39,118 nucleotides of DNA from Candidatus Cloacimonadota bacterium (GTDB lineage: Bacteria; Cloacimonadota; Cloacimonadia; Cloacimonadales; TCS61). Below are positions 14,987 through 22,942 of the stretch, in pieces. The stretch lies in the NCBI GenBank assembly GCA_030621085.1, contig JAUXIJ010000029.1, forward strand, positions 1 to 39,118. The letters run 5' to 3'. The translations under genes and the position numbers were made by a program. The number at the start of each line of letters is the position of its first letter. Position 1 is the first letter of the stretch. Under the pieces are notes generated by a model. It was given only the letters and a program-made list of their open reading frames with translations, was not told where the DNA came from and ran no database searches.

Positions 14987-17900
14987 CATTTTCTCCTGAT
15001 CTATTTTTTAATTTTTCTACTGTTAAATGCATTTTCCTACCGTTAATATCCCATTCTATCATATCTTTTTGAACTTCATTTACTCTATAAAACGAATCGG
15101 TGAGAGTTTCATTCTTGATGTATTCGGCATATTTCTGAAAGACATTTCCTATTTCATTTTCTGCCAGAAAGAATATCTTTATTCTGTCCATGATCTCCAG
15201 GTTTTTCTCTTTGCGGGTGAACTGGATCTTGTTCACAAGTTCACGAGCCAGTCCTTCCTCGATAAGCTCGGGAGTGAGATGAGTATCCAGAGCCACAAAA
15301 AGCTCTTTATTGGTTTCGAATACAAAACCTTCTCTATCTTTGATGGAGATAATCAGGTCTTCTTCGGTTAATTTAAAAGTACTGCCATTCATTTCCAGGT
15401 AATAATCCATTCCTTTATGAAGCTTCTCGATGATACTGTCAGCATCCATCTGAGCTAAAGCGGAAGCAATGTTCTTCATATGTTTACCATATTTTGGTCC
15501 CATCACTTTAAAATCCGGTTTGAATTCATAACTCACGAAATTATCTTTTTCGTGAATATATTTTATCTCTTTCACGTTGATCTCTTCTTTGATGAGATTT
15601 TCCATCCTGGCTACCAGATGCTTGTGTTTTTCAGGAATGTGAAGTGCACCCAGAGTCTGCCGAACCTTTATTTGACAGGTGTTTCTGGCTGCTCGACCCA
15701 ATGAAACCAGATCTATCACGATCTTCATCTCTTTCTCCAGTTCAGGATAGATAACCTTGCTGTTGCTCACGGGATAATCTTCCAAATGCACGCTTTCTTT
15801 TCCAGTAAGATTGGTAAATATTTCTTCTGACAGAAAAGGAGCAAATGGAGCCATTAATTTGGTAACAGCAACCATCACCTGGTAAAGCGTGAGATACGCC
15901 TGTTTTTTATCTTCGGTGAGCTTAAGTTCCCAATATCTCCTTCTGCTGCGTCGCACATACCAGTTACTGAGTTCATCCACTACAAAATTCTGGATCTGAC
16001 GAACAGACCGGGTTAGTTCATACTTATCGTTATTTTTGGTAACTTCTGCTATCAGAGTATTCAGGCGAGAAATGATCCACTTATCTATCTCGGCTTCTTT
16101 TTTGTCACTTAGCTCATATTTTCCTGCATCAAAGCCATCAATATTGGCATAGGTAACATAGAATGAATAAACGTTTTTTAATGTACCAAAGAATTTATTA
16201 ACGATCTCTACCACGCCTTTTTCATCGAATTTGGTGGGAATCCAGGGATGACTTACAGCCAGCAGGTACCACCGTATAGCATCGGCTCCGTATTCATCCA
16301 TCAGCTTTATGGGATCAACGATATTACCCTTGCTTTTACTCATTTTCCTGCCTTTCTTATCCAGGATCATGTCATTCACCAATACATTATTGTAGGAAGA
16401 TCTGCCTGTGAGCATGGTAGAAATAGCCAGCATGGAGTAAAACCAACCGCGAGTTTGATCGATGCCTTCGCTTATGAAATCCGCAGGGAAAAGCTTTTTT
16501 TCGAACCCGTCCTTATTCTCAAAAGGATAATGCCACTGAGCAAAAGGCATGGAGCCGCTATCGAACCAACAATCTATAACTTCCGGGGTTCTGGTCATTT
16601 TCCCTTTACATTTAGGACATTTTAAAACGATATCATCCACATAAGGTCTATGCAGTTCGATATCTTCGGGAACCGGGGAGCCGTCTTTCATTTTACCTTT
16701 TTTTCTTAAATCTGCAATGGAGCCTATACTTTCCTGTTTCTCGCATTTTTCACAAACCCAGATATTGAGGGGAGTTCCCCAGAATCTATCACGGGAAATA
16801 GCCCAGTCCACATTGTTTTCCAGCCATTCACCAAAACGTTTTTCACCTACGAAGGTTGGAAACCAGTTGATCTTCCGGTTATTTTCCAGCATCTGCTGTT
16901 TGTAGTCGCTGGTTTTAATATACCAGCTGGAACGGGCATAATAAATAAGCGGACTTTCACAACGCCAGCAGAATGGATAACTATGTATAACCTGTTTACG
17001 CTTATACAACATATTTCTATCTTTCAGGTCTCTGATTATTCCTTTATCTGCATCTTTCACAAATACACCAGCCCAGTCTGTGATCTCTTTATTGAATTTT
17101 CCAGCTTCATCTACAGGTTGGATAACAGGAAGATTATATTTTTTACCCAGATCATAATCATCCTGTCCGAAAGCAGGTGCAGTATGAACAACTCCCGTTC
17201 CATCGTCCATAGTTACATAATCTGCCAGTCCCACAAAAAAAGCTTTTTCTTTGGGAACAACAAATGGGAAAAGCTGTTCATATTCTTTGTATTCCAGGTT
17301 TTTTCCTGAATACTCTTCCACGATCTCGTATTCATCTTCGATCACTTCCAAACGTGCTTTTGCCAGGATGAGGAATTCATTGTTTTGTTTTATCTTCATA
17401 TAAACTGCATCCGGATGAACAACAAGAGCTACATTCGAGATCAGCGTCCAGGGTGTGGTAGTCCAGGCAAGGAAAAAAGTATTTTTCTCATCCTTCACTT
17501 TGAATTTAATGAAGACAGATGGATCTTCCGTTTCCTGGTATCCCTGCGCAACTTCATGGCTGGAAAGTGGTGTACCGCAACTGGGGCAGTATGGTACTAT
17601 TTTATGACCTTTGTAGATAAGACCTTTCTTGTAAAAATCGTTCAATATCCACCAAACGGTTTCAATGTAGTCATTTGTAAGTGTTTTATACGGATTATCC
17701 AGGTCTATCCAGTAACCCATCATGCGGGTCATTTCACGCCATTCTTTCTCATAAGAAAAAACCGATGTTTTACATTTATCATTAAATTTTTCCAGGCCAT
17801 AATCTTCTACTTCTTTCTTATCTTTCAGTCCTAACTGTTTTTCTACTTCGATCTCTACAGGAAGGCCGTGTGTATCCCAGCCGGCTTTACGTTTTACATG

Positions 17901-18131
17901 TAAACCCTGCATGGTTTTATAACGGCAAACAGCATCTTTTATCGCTCTCGAAATAATGTGGTGAATTCCCGGCATGCCGTTAGCAGTAGGGGGACCTTCA
18001 TAGAAAATAAATTGCTGGGCATCTGAGCGAATGTCTTCGCTTTTCTTCGCAGTGTTTTTTTTCTGCCAGTATTCCCTGATCCTTTTTTCCAGGGCAGAGG
18101 CTTTCTCTTTTATATCAACCGATCTATACAT
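14979..18131 (-). CDS. ileS: Isoleucyl-tRNA synthetase, eukaryote-like type 2
   Basis: A class I synthetase of 1050 residues that charges tRNA-Ile and edits valine. The HIGH-type motif lies in YEGPPTANGMPGIHHIISRA (about 44-63) and KMSKS in KKGRKMSKSKGNIVDP. The editing-domain stretch AWTTTPWTLISN is intact, as are the zinc-type CxxC pairs CEKCEK and CPKCKG before CWFDSGSMPFAQWHYP. The length and the long C-terminal extension without the terminal zinc knuckle of E. coli IleRS fit the IleS2 (eukaryote-like) class, often naturally insensitive to mupirocin; resistance here is inference. GGAG precedes the start. Upstream on the same strand lies a small zinc protein gene, downstream the overlapping DUF1015 gene. 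Confidence 0.95.
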   Translation of the reverse strand: MYRSVDIKEKASALEKRIREYWQKKNTAKKSEDIRSDAQQFIFYEGPPTANGMPGIHHIISRAIKDAVCRYKTMQGLHVKRKAGWDTHGLPVEIEVEKQLGLKDKKEVEDYGLEKFNDKCKTSVFSYEKEWREMTRMMGYWIDLDNPYKTLTNDYIETVWWILNDFYKKGLIYKGHKIVPYCPSCGTPLSSHEVAQGYQETEDPSVFIKFKVKDEKNTFFLAWTTTPWTLISNVALVVHPDAVYMKIKQNNEFLILAKARLEVIEDEYEIVEEYSGKNLEYKEYEQLFPFVVPKEKAFFVGLADYVTMDDGTGVVHTAPAFGQDDYDLGKKYNLPVIQPVDEAGKFNKEITDWAGVFVKDADKGIIRDLKDRNMLYKRKQVIHSYPFCWRCESPLIYYARSSWYIKTSDYKQQMLENNRKINWFPTFVGEKRFGEWLENNVDWAISRDRFWGTPLNIWVCEKCEKQESIGSIADLRKKGKMKDGSPVPEDIELHRPYVDDIVLKCPKCKGKMTRTPEVIDCWFDSGSMPFAQWHYPFENKDGFEKKLFPADFISEGIDQTRGWFYSMLAISTMLTGRSSYNNVLVNDMILDKKGRKMSKSKGNIVDPIKLMDEYGADAIRWYLLAVSHPWIPTKFDEKGVVEIVNKFFGTLKNVYSFYVTYANIDGFDAGKYELSDKKEAEIDKWIISRLNTLIAEVTKNNDKYELTRSVRQIQNFVVDELSNWYVRRSRRRYWELKLTEDKKQAYLTLYQVMVAVTKLMAPFAPFLSEEIFTNLTGKESVHLEDYPVSNSKVIYPELEKEMKIVIDLVSLGRAARNTCQIKVRQTLGALHIPEKHKHLVARMENLIKEEINVKEIKYIHEKDNFVSYEFKPDFKVMGPKYGKHMKNIASALAQMDADSIIEKLHKGMDYYLEMNGSTFKLTEEDLIISIKDREGFVFETNKELFVALDTHLTPELIEEGLARELVNKIQFTRKEKNLEIMDRIKIFFLAENEIGNVFQKYAEYIKNETLTDSFYRVNEVQKDMIEWDINGRKMHLTVEKLKNRSGENDG

Positions 18132-18182
18132 TTGTTCTCCAGATTCTATTTAAAATTTATTCCTTGCCTTATGGCAAATTAT

Positions 18183-18431
18183 TTATTCTTCATTCTCTTC
18201 ATTGAGAAATTCTGCGTAATATTCATGCAGCTCAGGAATGCCTTTCACATATTCTTTCCAGGCATTTCTTGCTTTTTCCATATCCATGCATTTATGGCAC
18301 AGTATTAAAGTGTTTTCAGGTGTTACACCAATATAACCGCGGTCATAACAGGTGTTACAGGTTTTTTTCTTCCTGTTATGTGCCGCCAGCTCCTTTGCCT
18401 TTTCCAGGTGCTTATCGTCTAATCTGAACAT
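18183..18431 (-). CDS. Small CxxC-CxxC putative zinc-ribbon protein
   Basis: An 82-residue protein with GAGG seven bases before the start. After a basic helix (KHLEKAKELAAHNRKKK) it has CNTCYDRGYIGVTP and LILCHKCMDMEKARNAW, two CxxC knuckles 19 residues apart, like a rubredoxin-type or DnaJ-like zinc ribbon. The C-terminus is acidic. It lies 51 bases upstream of ileS on the same strand and is probably co-transcribed. I do not recognise a named family. The DRGY/G after the first knuckle recalls DnaJ CxxCxGxG repeats, but only one unit exists. A role in translation is suggested only by its neighbours. Confidence 0.7.
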   Translation of the reverse strand: MFRLDDKHLEKAKELAAHNRKKKTCNTCYDRGYIGVTPENTLILCHKCMDMEKARNAWKEYVKGIPELHEYYAEFLNEENEE

Positions 18432-18800
18432 ACTTAACCTCTTTAAATCTGCTCAAAACTTTTTTAATATGTATAAATGTCAATATTAATAAGCTACAAG
18501 CTTGTTTATTAGAATTGTTATGTTTGAATCCCTCTACTATCTCCCTTTCAAAACAAAGGGAGAACATAAGAAATCGTTAAAAGAAAGCAAAACTGTATTC
18601 AGTTCTAAACTGGCTCGGCTCTTGGCTCTCGTCACATAGCTTCTGCTATGTGACGCAATTATTTCTTTATCCGTAGCGGGAGCTACAAACACAACATTTC
18701 ACAGCAAGAGCTGTGAAACGAGTAAGAGCTTGTTTATTGCCAATTTCTTAACGTAATTTATATTATGCCGGTTTAAGTTTGTGGAACTGGAAAATATTAT
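18432..18800. other. Intergenic stretch with at least three tetraloop palindromes, no gene
   Basis: It separates the ileS block from the polyferredoxin gene. It holds CGTCACATAGC-TTCT-GCTATGTGACG (18630-18655, with CGAGAG beside it on the minus strand), GTAGC-GGGA-GCTAC (18673-18686) and TTTCACAGC-AAGA-GCTGTGAAA followed by CGAG (18697-18722). Two similar AAGCTTGTTTATT phrases occur at 18491 and 18728. No frame here looks coding. Confidence 0.75.
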
Positions 18801-19712
18801 CTAATTAATATATTCTTTAAACTGAAAATCAAAACCTGATGTGGTTTTAATGGCATTGGTTGGACAAATATCAGCGCATGTATTACATAAAATACATTCA
18901 GTAGAAAGAATCCTTTTACCCTCTTTTACATATTGTAAAATTTTAATATCCATCGGACAATTTATTTCACATAAACCACATTCGGTACATTTTTCAGTAT
19001 CAACTTTCTGTTTTAAAACAGCAAAGTATGCGGTTAGTTTTTGGGTAACTGGAATGGGGCAGACATATTTACAAAATGCCCGATTATCTTTAAATCCGAA
19101 AGCTAAGAAGATCGCTATTATGTAATACGCTATATTACCAATTATCATCCATACAAGTTCTTTAGAAGGATAATCATTTTCTTTATATTCTAAAACATAG
19201 AATAAAAATACAACCAATAATAAAGAAGCAAGGAAATGAAAATATCGAATAATTTCCAGTTTTTTATTTCTGGGATATTTAGGTTTTACCCAGGGTAAAA
19301 AATCAAGAACCATTGCTGTCCAACAAGCCCCGCCACACCATGCTCTGCCAAAATATAAAGGTCCGGCGATTTTAGCAATTAAGTAATGAAGTGTAGCTCC
19401 TGCAAAAATTCCTGAAAATAAATAAAAGAAGAAACCTTCGATCTGCATGTTTTCATTACCAATAAATCCCAGAAAGCCGATCATGAAAAATCCGATCATT
19501 AGCTGTGTGGTTTTTCTTCCCCAGTGTTTACGCTTTTTAGATAATGTAATATTTAAAATGCTGCCAATGGCAATTGCAAAACCGATATAGCCAAAAATGA
19601 TCAGATAAAACAGATTATTTGTTGATGCCCACCTCCATACTCCGATCATTACGAACAATAAAAAAAACATGATTGTAGATCTAAATTTCTTAAATTTTAA
19701 AACATCTTTCAT
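18801..19712 (-). CDS. Membrane-bound polyferredoxin, NapH/CcoG-like 4Fe-4S protein
   Basis: A 303-residue integral membrane electron carrier. Hydrophobic segments lie at about 12-27, 33-55, 70-86, 91-115, 158-175 and 188-207. Conserved loops are GRAWCGGACWTAMVLDFLPW (121-141) and FCKYVCPIP (213-221), whose C-x-x-x-C pairs are typical of NapH/NosR/CcoG-type proteins. The C-terminal soluble part has two complete [4Fe-4S] motifs, CTECGLCEINCP (242-253) and CILCNTCADICP (273-284). It should move electrons between a membrane donor and a cytoplasmic or periplasmic partner. No nitrate, nitrous oxide or oxidase genes are nearby. Instead it starts three bases after the stop of a caspase-like gene, which implies coupled expression with that protease. 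Confidence 0.88.
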   Translation of the reverse strand: MKDVLKFKKFRSTIMFFLLFVMIGVWRWASTNNLFYLIIFGYIGFAIAIGSILNITLSKKRKHWGRKTTQLMIGFFMIGFLGFIGNENMQIEGFFFYLFSGIFAGATLHYLIAKIAGPLYFGRAWCGGACWTAMVLDFLPWVKPKYPRNKKLEIIRYFHFLASLLLVVFLFYVLEYKENDYPSKELVWMIIGNIAYYIIAIFLAFGFKDNRAFCKYVCPIPVTQKLTAYFAVLKQKVDTEKCTECGLCEINCPMDIKILQYVKEGKRILSTECILCNTCADICPTNAIKTTSGFDFQFKEYIN

Positions 19713-19715
19713 TAA

Positions 19716-21467
19716 TTACCACCAATCCAGTTTCGAAATTATATTTTTGAATTCTTGGGCTACATTGGAAAATCTTTCATAGTCTCCTCCAAACAATCCC
19801 GCTTTTAATGGCTTCCAATTTTCCTTTTCAGCATTTGCTATTTCTATAATACGACTAAGCGGATCTCTATCATAGTTTTGATGTTTCCAGCCAAACCGAC
19901 CTATTGGTCCCCAAAAATGGTTACCACTTTGTTTACGGAAATCTGCTATAACTAATGCCAATAGTACTTCAAATTCATCAAAAGATTTTTCATAGCTCTT
20001 GCCAACAAACAAAATATCATCCAAAGTCGGTTGAAGTAATTTGTAGATATATTCACTCATGGGTGTATGGTGATTTTCGTGACCTGGAATTATTTTGAAA
20101 ATCTTATCTCGTTTTAATCCTGAAATTGCTTTTGCAATTGCTTCGACCAAGTAATTATTCTTATCCTGATAGTCAGAAGAGGGTATGGTAGTATAAAATA
20201 TATTTGCTAGTGAATCATAGCGATGTCCTTCAACTGCCGCAATACCTGAGCAATACATTTGAAGAATAATTGGATACCATCTTAGATGTATCCAAATAAT
20301 AAGACCACTCTGTGAGTCGAGTTGATCTGTGGACCGAGCAAGCATTTTTTGTAGTAATTGTTTGTGTTCAGGTAAAGCCCAATAGGCAATGCAAGCCGTA
20401 AGTGCTGCGAGATTAATTGAGAAACCTTCATATCGTTCTATCCGACTCAAGAACTCTTCCGGAGAGAATCCAACACCTTGAACAGCGAAAGAATCTACAT
20501 TACTTTCTGATAGAAATTGTCTAATTTCATAGATTATATAATCGTGAAGTTTAATAGCTGATGTGCTATCGGAAAGGAGATCTTTAATTTTAGAGATTTT
20601 ATTGTTTAGGCTTTCTTGTAACGACAGTTCTTCAGTTTCAGGAATTATAATATAACTATCAATATCTTTTTGCTCATCTTCAGCTAATTTTTCTAATATC
20701 GGTGCAGAAAAGATAAAATCTCCATCACCATCAAAATATCCGTAGTGTGGTGTTTGGTTTGAATTCTTGTCCGTTGCCACGTTACTATAAACATATGACA
20801 TTACACTATTAGCAGTTAATACACCTTGATCATTTGAGGCATTGCCCTTTAGGGCATTAATTAGATGTCCAGTAAAAACCGAATGCTCGGGTATTGGACC
20901 ACCAGCATCAGCTACAACTTCATCAGCTTTACCTGCTGTCAGTACTTGTCTGGAATATCGGAGCATCATATCTTTTAAAAACCTGACACTTCCAGGTTGT
21001 AGATTTCGATTTATAGCCAACCCCCCATAGCATGCATCCATAATGAATAAAACATGTTTAGCTTTTATCAGTTCACTGTTTCTTGTAAGGTCGTCCCATC
21101 TTATGAATGTCGAGAAATCTGTCATATCGGCATCGTGTGGGACAAGGTATCCAACCTCTCCTCGAAATCCACTTCTTGTATGTCCGTGCCCAGCATAGAA
21201 TACAAATATTCTCTCATCAAGCCCTATATCATCATCAGTGAATCTTAGAAATGACTTGATAATATTTTGTTTTGTTGCTCGTTCATCTAGAAGATATTGT
21301 ACATTTTCCTTTTGGAAGTTGAAGTTAGAAATCAAGAGTTCACCAATCTTTGTAGCATCATTCACGGCATAGGTCAGTGGATTGGCAGTTATATATTTAT
21401 TAATACCAATGATAAGAGCCCTACTCTCCGTATATTTTGGTTTAAGTAAAAATCTAATATCTTTCAT
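19716..21467 (-). CDS. Caspase-fold cysteine protease (peptidase C14-like) with uncharacterised C-terminal region
   Basis: A 583-residue soluble protein. Residues about 14-255 form a caspase-hemoglobinase fold: RALIIGINKY strand, NDATKIGELL helix, catalytic His94 in FVFYAGHGH and catalytic Cys146 in FIMDACYGG. TAGKADEVV and SVFTGHLINAL follow, as in metacaspase-type C14 enzymes. Both catalytic residues are present. The remaining 320 residues are mostly helical and match no family I can name with certainty. The last 100 have a distinctive aromatic pattern (GPIGRFGWKHQNY, PLKAGLFGGDYERF, final LDWW) and may be a sensing or partner-binding domain. AGAGG precedes the start. It is followed after three bases by the membrane polyferredoxin gene. 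Palindromes and tandem repeats lie upstream, which fits an accessory locus. Confidence 0.88.
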   Translation of the reverse strand: MKDIRFLLKPKYTESRALIIGINKYITANPLTYAVNDATKIGELLISNFNFQKENVQYLLDERATKQNIIKSFLRFTDDDIGLDERIFVFYAGHGHTRSGFRGEVGYLVPHDADMTDFSTFIRWDDLTRNSELIKAKHVLFIMDACYGGLAINRNLQPGSVRFLKDMMLRYSRQVLTAGKADEVVADAGGPIPEHSVFTGHLINALKGNASNDQGVLTANSVMSYVYSNVATDKNSNQTPHYGYFDGDGDFIFSAPILEKLAEDEQKDIDSYIIIPETEELSLQESLNNKISKIKDLLSDSTSAIKLHDYIIYEIRQFLSESNVDSFAVQGVGFSPEEFLSRIERYEGFSINLAALTACIAYWALPEHKQLLQKMLARSTDQLDSQSGLIIWIHLRWYPIILQMYCSGIAAVEGHRYDSLANIFYTTIPSSDYQDKNNYLVEAIAKAISGLKRDKIFKIIPGHENHHTPMSEYIYKLLQPTLDDILFVGKSYEKSFDEFEVLLALVIADFRKQSGNHFWGPIGRFGWKHQNYDRDPLSRIIEIANAEKENWKPLKAGLFGGDYERFSNVAQEFKNIISKLDWW

Positions 21468-21564
21468 TTTTGTCCTCTAAAATTCTCATACATAAAAATT
21501 CAATTTATAATTTTACTGTCAAACATAAAATTAGCTCATTAAGCATTCCTCTAATAAAGAAATC

Positions 21565-21624
21565 CGTATCAAAGCCAGTCTCTGCAAACTAGCCCCGATA
21601 GGCTGGGGCTTTGATACGAGAGAT
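21565..21624 (+). repeat. 54-bp palindrome with perfect 12-bp arms and AGAGAT tail
   Basis: Arms CGTATCAAAGCC (21565-21576) and GGCTTTGATACG (21607-21618) enclose a 30-base core that starts AGTCTCTGCA and contains AGCC...GGCT. AGAGAT follows. The layout matches the palindromes inside the genes at 30202 and 32897 (12-bp arms, core starting AGTCT, AGAGAT tail), but the arm sequences differ. Confidence 0.75.
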
Positions 21625-21650
21625 GAACTTCATTTCTTTTTTACAAACAA

Positions 21651-21763
21651 AAGGAATGGTTTGAAAACATTCCAATATGACACAACAACCAATAAAAGGA
21701 ACGGTTTGAAACCATTCCAAAATGACACAACAACCAACAGAAGGAACGGTTTGAAACCGTTCC
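21651..21763. repeat. Three tandem 45-bp units, each starting with a palindromic GGAACGGTTTGAAACCGTTCC-type block
   Basis: Palindromic blocks start at 21653, 21698 and 21743, exactly 45 bases apart. Two near-identical 24-base linkers (ATGACACAACAACCAA inside) stand between them. The third block is a perfect palindrome; the first two have one or two mismatches in the right arm. The linkers are conserved, so this is a tandem repeat and not a CRISPR array. Confidence 0.85.
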
Positions 21764-21802
21764 TTACGTAAAATAAATTTATGTATTGTCGGCAGTAGTA
21801 TG

Positions 21803-22786
21803 CTATTGCTCTACTATCTCAACCCTTCTGTTTTTAGCTTTTCCTTCATCGGTTGAATTACTTGATACGGGTGCAACAGGACCAACTCCGTAAGATTTCA
21901 GTTGTTCCTTATTAACACTATGGGTTACAATTAAATTATTTACAACAGCGTTTGCTCTTTCATTAGAGAGTTTAATATTAGTATCAAAAACACCAACATT
22001 ATCGGTATGACCAACAACCAGATATTTCTTATCCGTATGTGCTTTTATATATTCTGCTATCATATTTAAAGCATCGTAAGATTCACCCTTAATTTCAGAT
22101 TTACCAGTTTCAAAATAGATGTCGTAAATCGCAATATGTCCTTTTGTTACTAAGCCGGAATCTAAATTCTCTAATGATACCAATCCCTTGTCCATTGGTT
22201 TTGTTTCAACAGTTATTAATGAATATACTCCTTTTCCATCAACATTTGCTACAGCAATGGCTATGTAATGATCTACTGTGTCCGTAGGTATCATACCGGA
22301 GAAATAAGTATGAGCTATGTCTTTCAAACGTGCATATTCATAGTTTTTTAAACCATGACCAGGATGACCCTTTTTCATAAAAGCTTTTACACATACTTTT
22401 TTATTTGATATTGGGAATACAGTACCATCCATCTTTAATATGGCTTCTTCATAATTTTTAAACATTTCAAAAGCGGAACGTCCTTTCGGCATATAGCAAA
22501 ATCTGTGGCGTACATAACCTTCGATCTTCTTAATATCCGGTTTGTTCTTTGCAGAGTCGCCAACACAAATATAAAATTCATTATAACCCATTGCATCATC
22601 AAAATGAGGTTTGCTGCCAGCAAATGTGGGGATCATTTCTTTTTCTTCTTTTGCTTCTTCCTTATTTGATTTTTTGGTCTCTTCCTTTGCTTTTTTTAAC
22701 ACACTTGGAATTTTAAACTGTGCGTTTACTGTTTGAGAGGTAAGAATAAATAATCCTAAAATTAATAATTGACTAAGTTTTTTCAT
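21803..22786 (-). CDS. Exported protein with C-terminal OmpA-like peptidoglycan-binding domain
   Basis: A 327-residue protein with a signal peptide (residues 1-22, cleavage after NAQ or VNA). A lysine/glutamate-rich linker covers about 30-50. A central region of about 160 residues does not match a family I know. The OmpA domain at about 212-327 shows the expected FETGKSEIKGESYDALNMIA helix, VVGHTDNVG loop, LSNERANAV helix and closing KNRRVEI. The Asp and Arg of TDN and LSxxRA, which bind diaminopimelate in OmpA proteins, are present. It should anchor to peptidoglycan in the periplasm. GGAG stands nine bases before the start. Confidence 0.88.
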   Translation of the reverse strand: MKKLSQLLILGLFILTSQTVNAQFKIPSVLKKAKEETKKSNKEEAKEEKEMIPTFAGSKPHFDDAMGYNEFYICVGDSAKNKPDIKKIEGYVRHRFCYMPKGRSAFEMFKNYEEAILKMDGTVFPISNKKVCVKAFMKKGHPGHGLKNYEYARLKDIAHTYFSGMIPTDTVDHYIAIAVANVDGKGVYSLITVETKPMDKGLVSLENLDSGLVTKGHIAIYDIYFETGKSEIKGESYDALNMIAEYIKAHTDKKYLVVGHTDNVGVFDTNIKLSNERANAVVNNLIVTHSVNKEQLKSYGVGPVAPVSSNSTDEGKAKNRRVEIVEQ

Positions 22787-22914
22787 GATAATTTCTCCTT
22801 TATTTTTTTTCTTCGTGTAAAAGCGAGTCGAAATTGTTATCTTAACTAAGTTGTGTCAATGGTTTTATTAGTTGTTATTATGAAACATTTAGAGGTGAAT
22901 GAACAACAAATTGC

Positions 22915-22942
22915 GTAGGGATAGGTCACGACCTGTCTCTAC
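22915..22942. repeat. Hairpin with CACG loop at the end of the hydrolase gene
   Basis: GTAGGGATAGGT, loop CACG, ACCTGTCTCTAC: twelve pairs with two wobbles, ending at the first base of the stop codon of the gene at 22942. It may act as a transcript-end structure for the leftward hydrolase gene; no T run follows on that strand. GACAGGTCGTGACCT phrases of this kind are dispersed in other genomes, by recollection only. Confidence 0.55.

Larger units (their letters stand above)
21468..21802. other. Intergenic stretch holding a long palindrome and three tandem 45-bp units
   Basis: This gap lies upstream of the caspase gene and downstream of the OmpA-domain gene. The first 90 bases are AT-rich and should contain the caspase promoter on the minus strand, though I see no clear boxes. 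The rest is a 12-bp-arm palindrome and a short tandem array, each listed separately. No gene is visible. Confidence 0.7.

Noticed and set aside
19716..21467. CHAT or gingipain-type peptidase instead of caspase fold
   Set aside because: The spacing and wording YAGHGH...DACYGG and the NDA helix fit C14/metacaspase better; no CHAT-type SEWxxP block or gingipain domains are seen.
21651..21763. Possible CRISPR array: three regularly spaced 21-bp repeats
   Set aside because: The linkers between the repeats are nearly identical instead of unique, there are only three units, and no cas gene is in the window.
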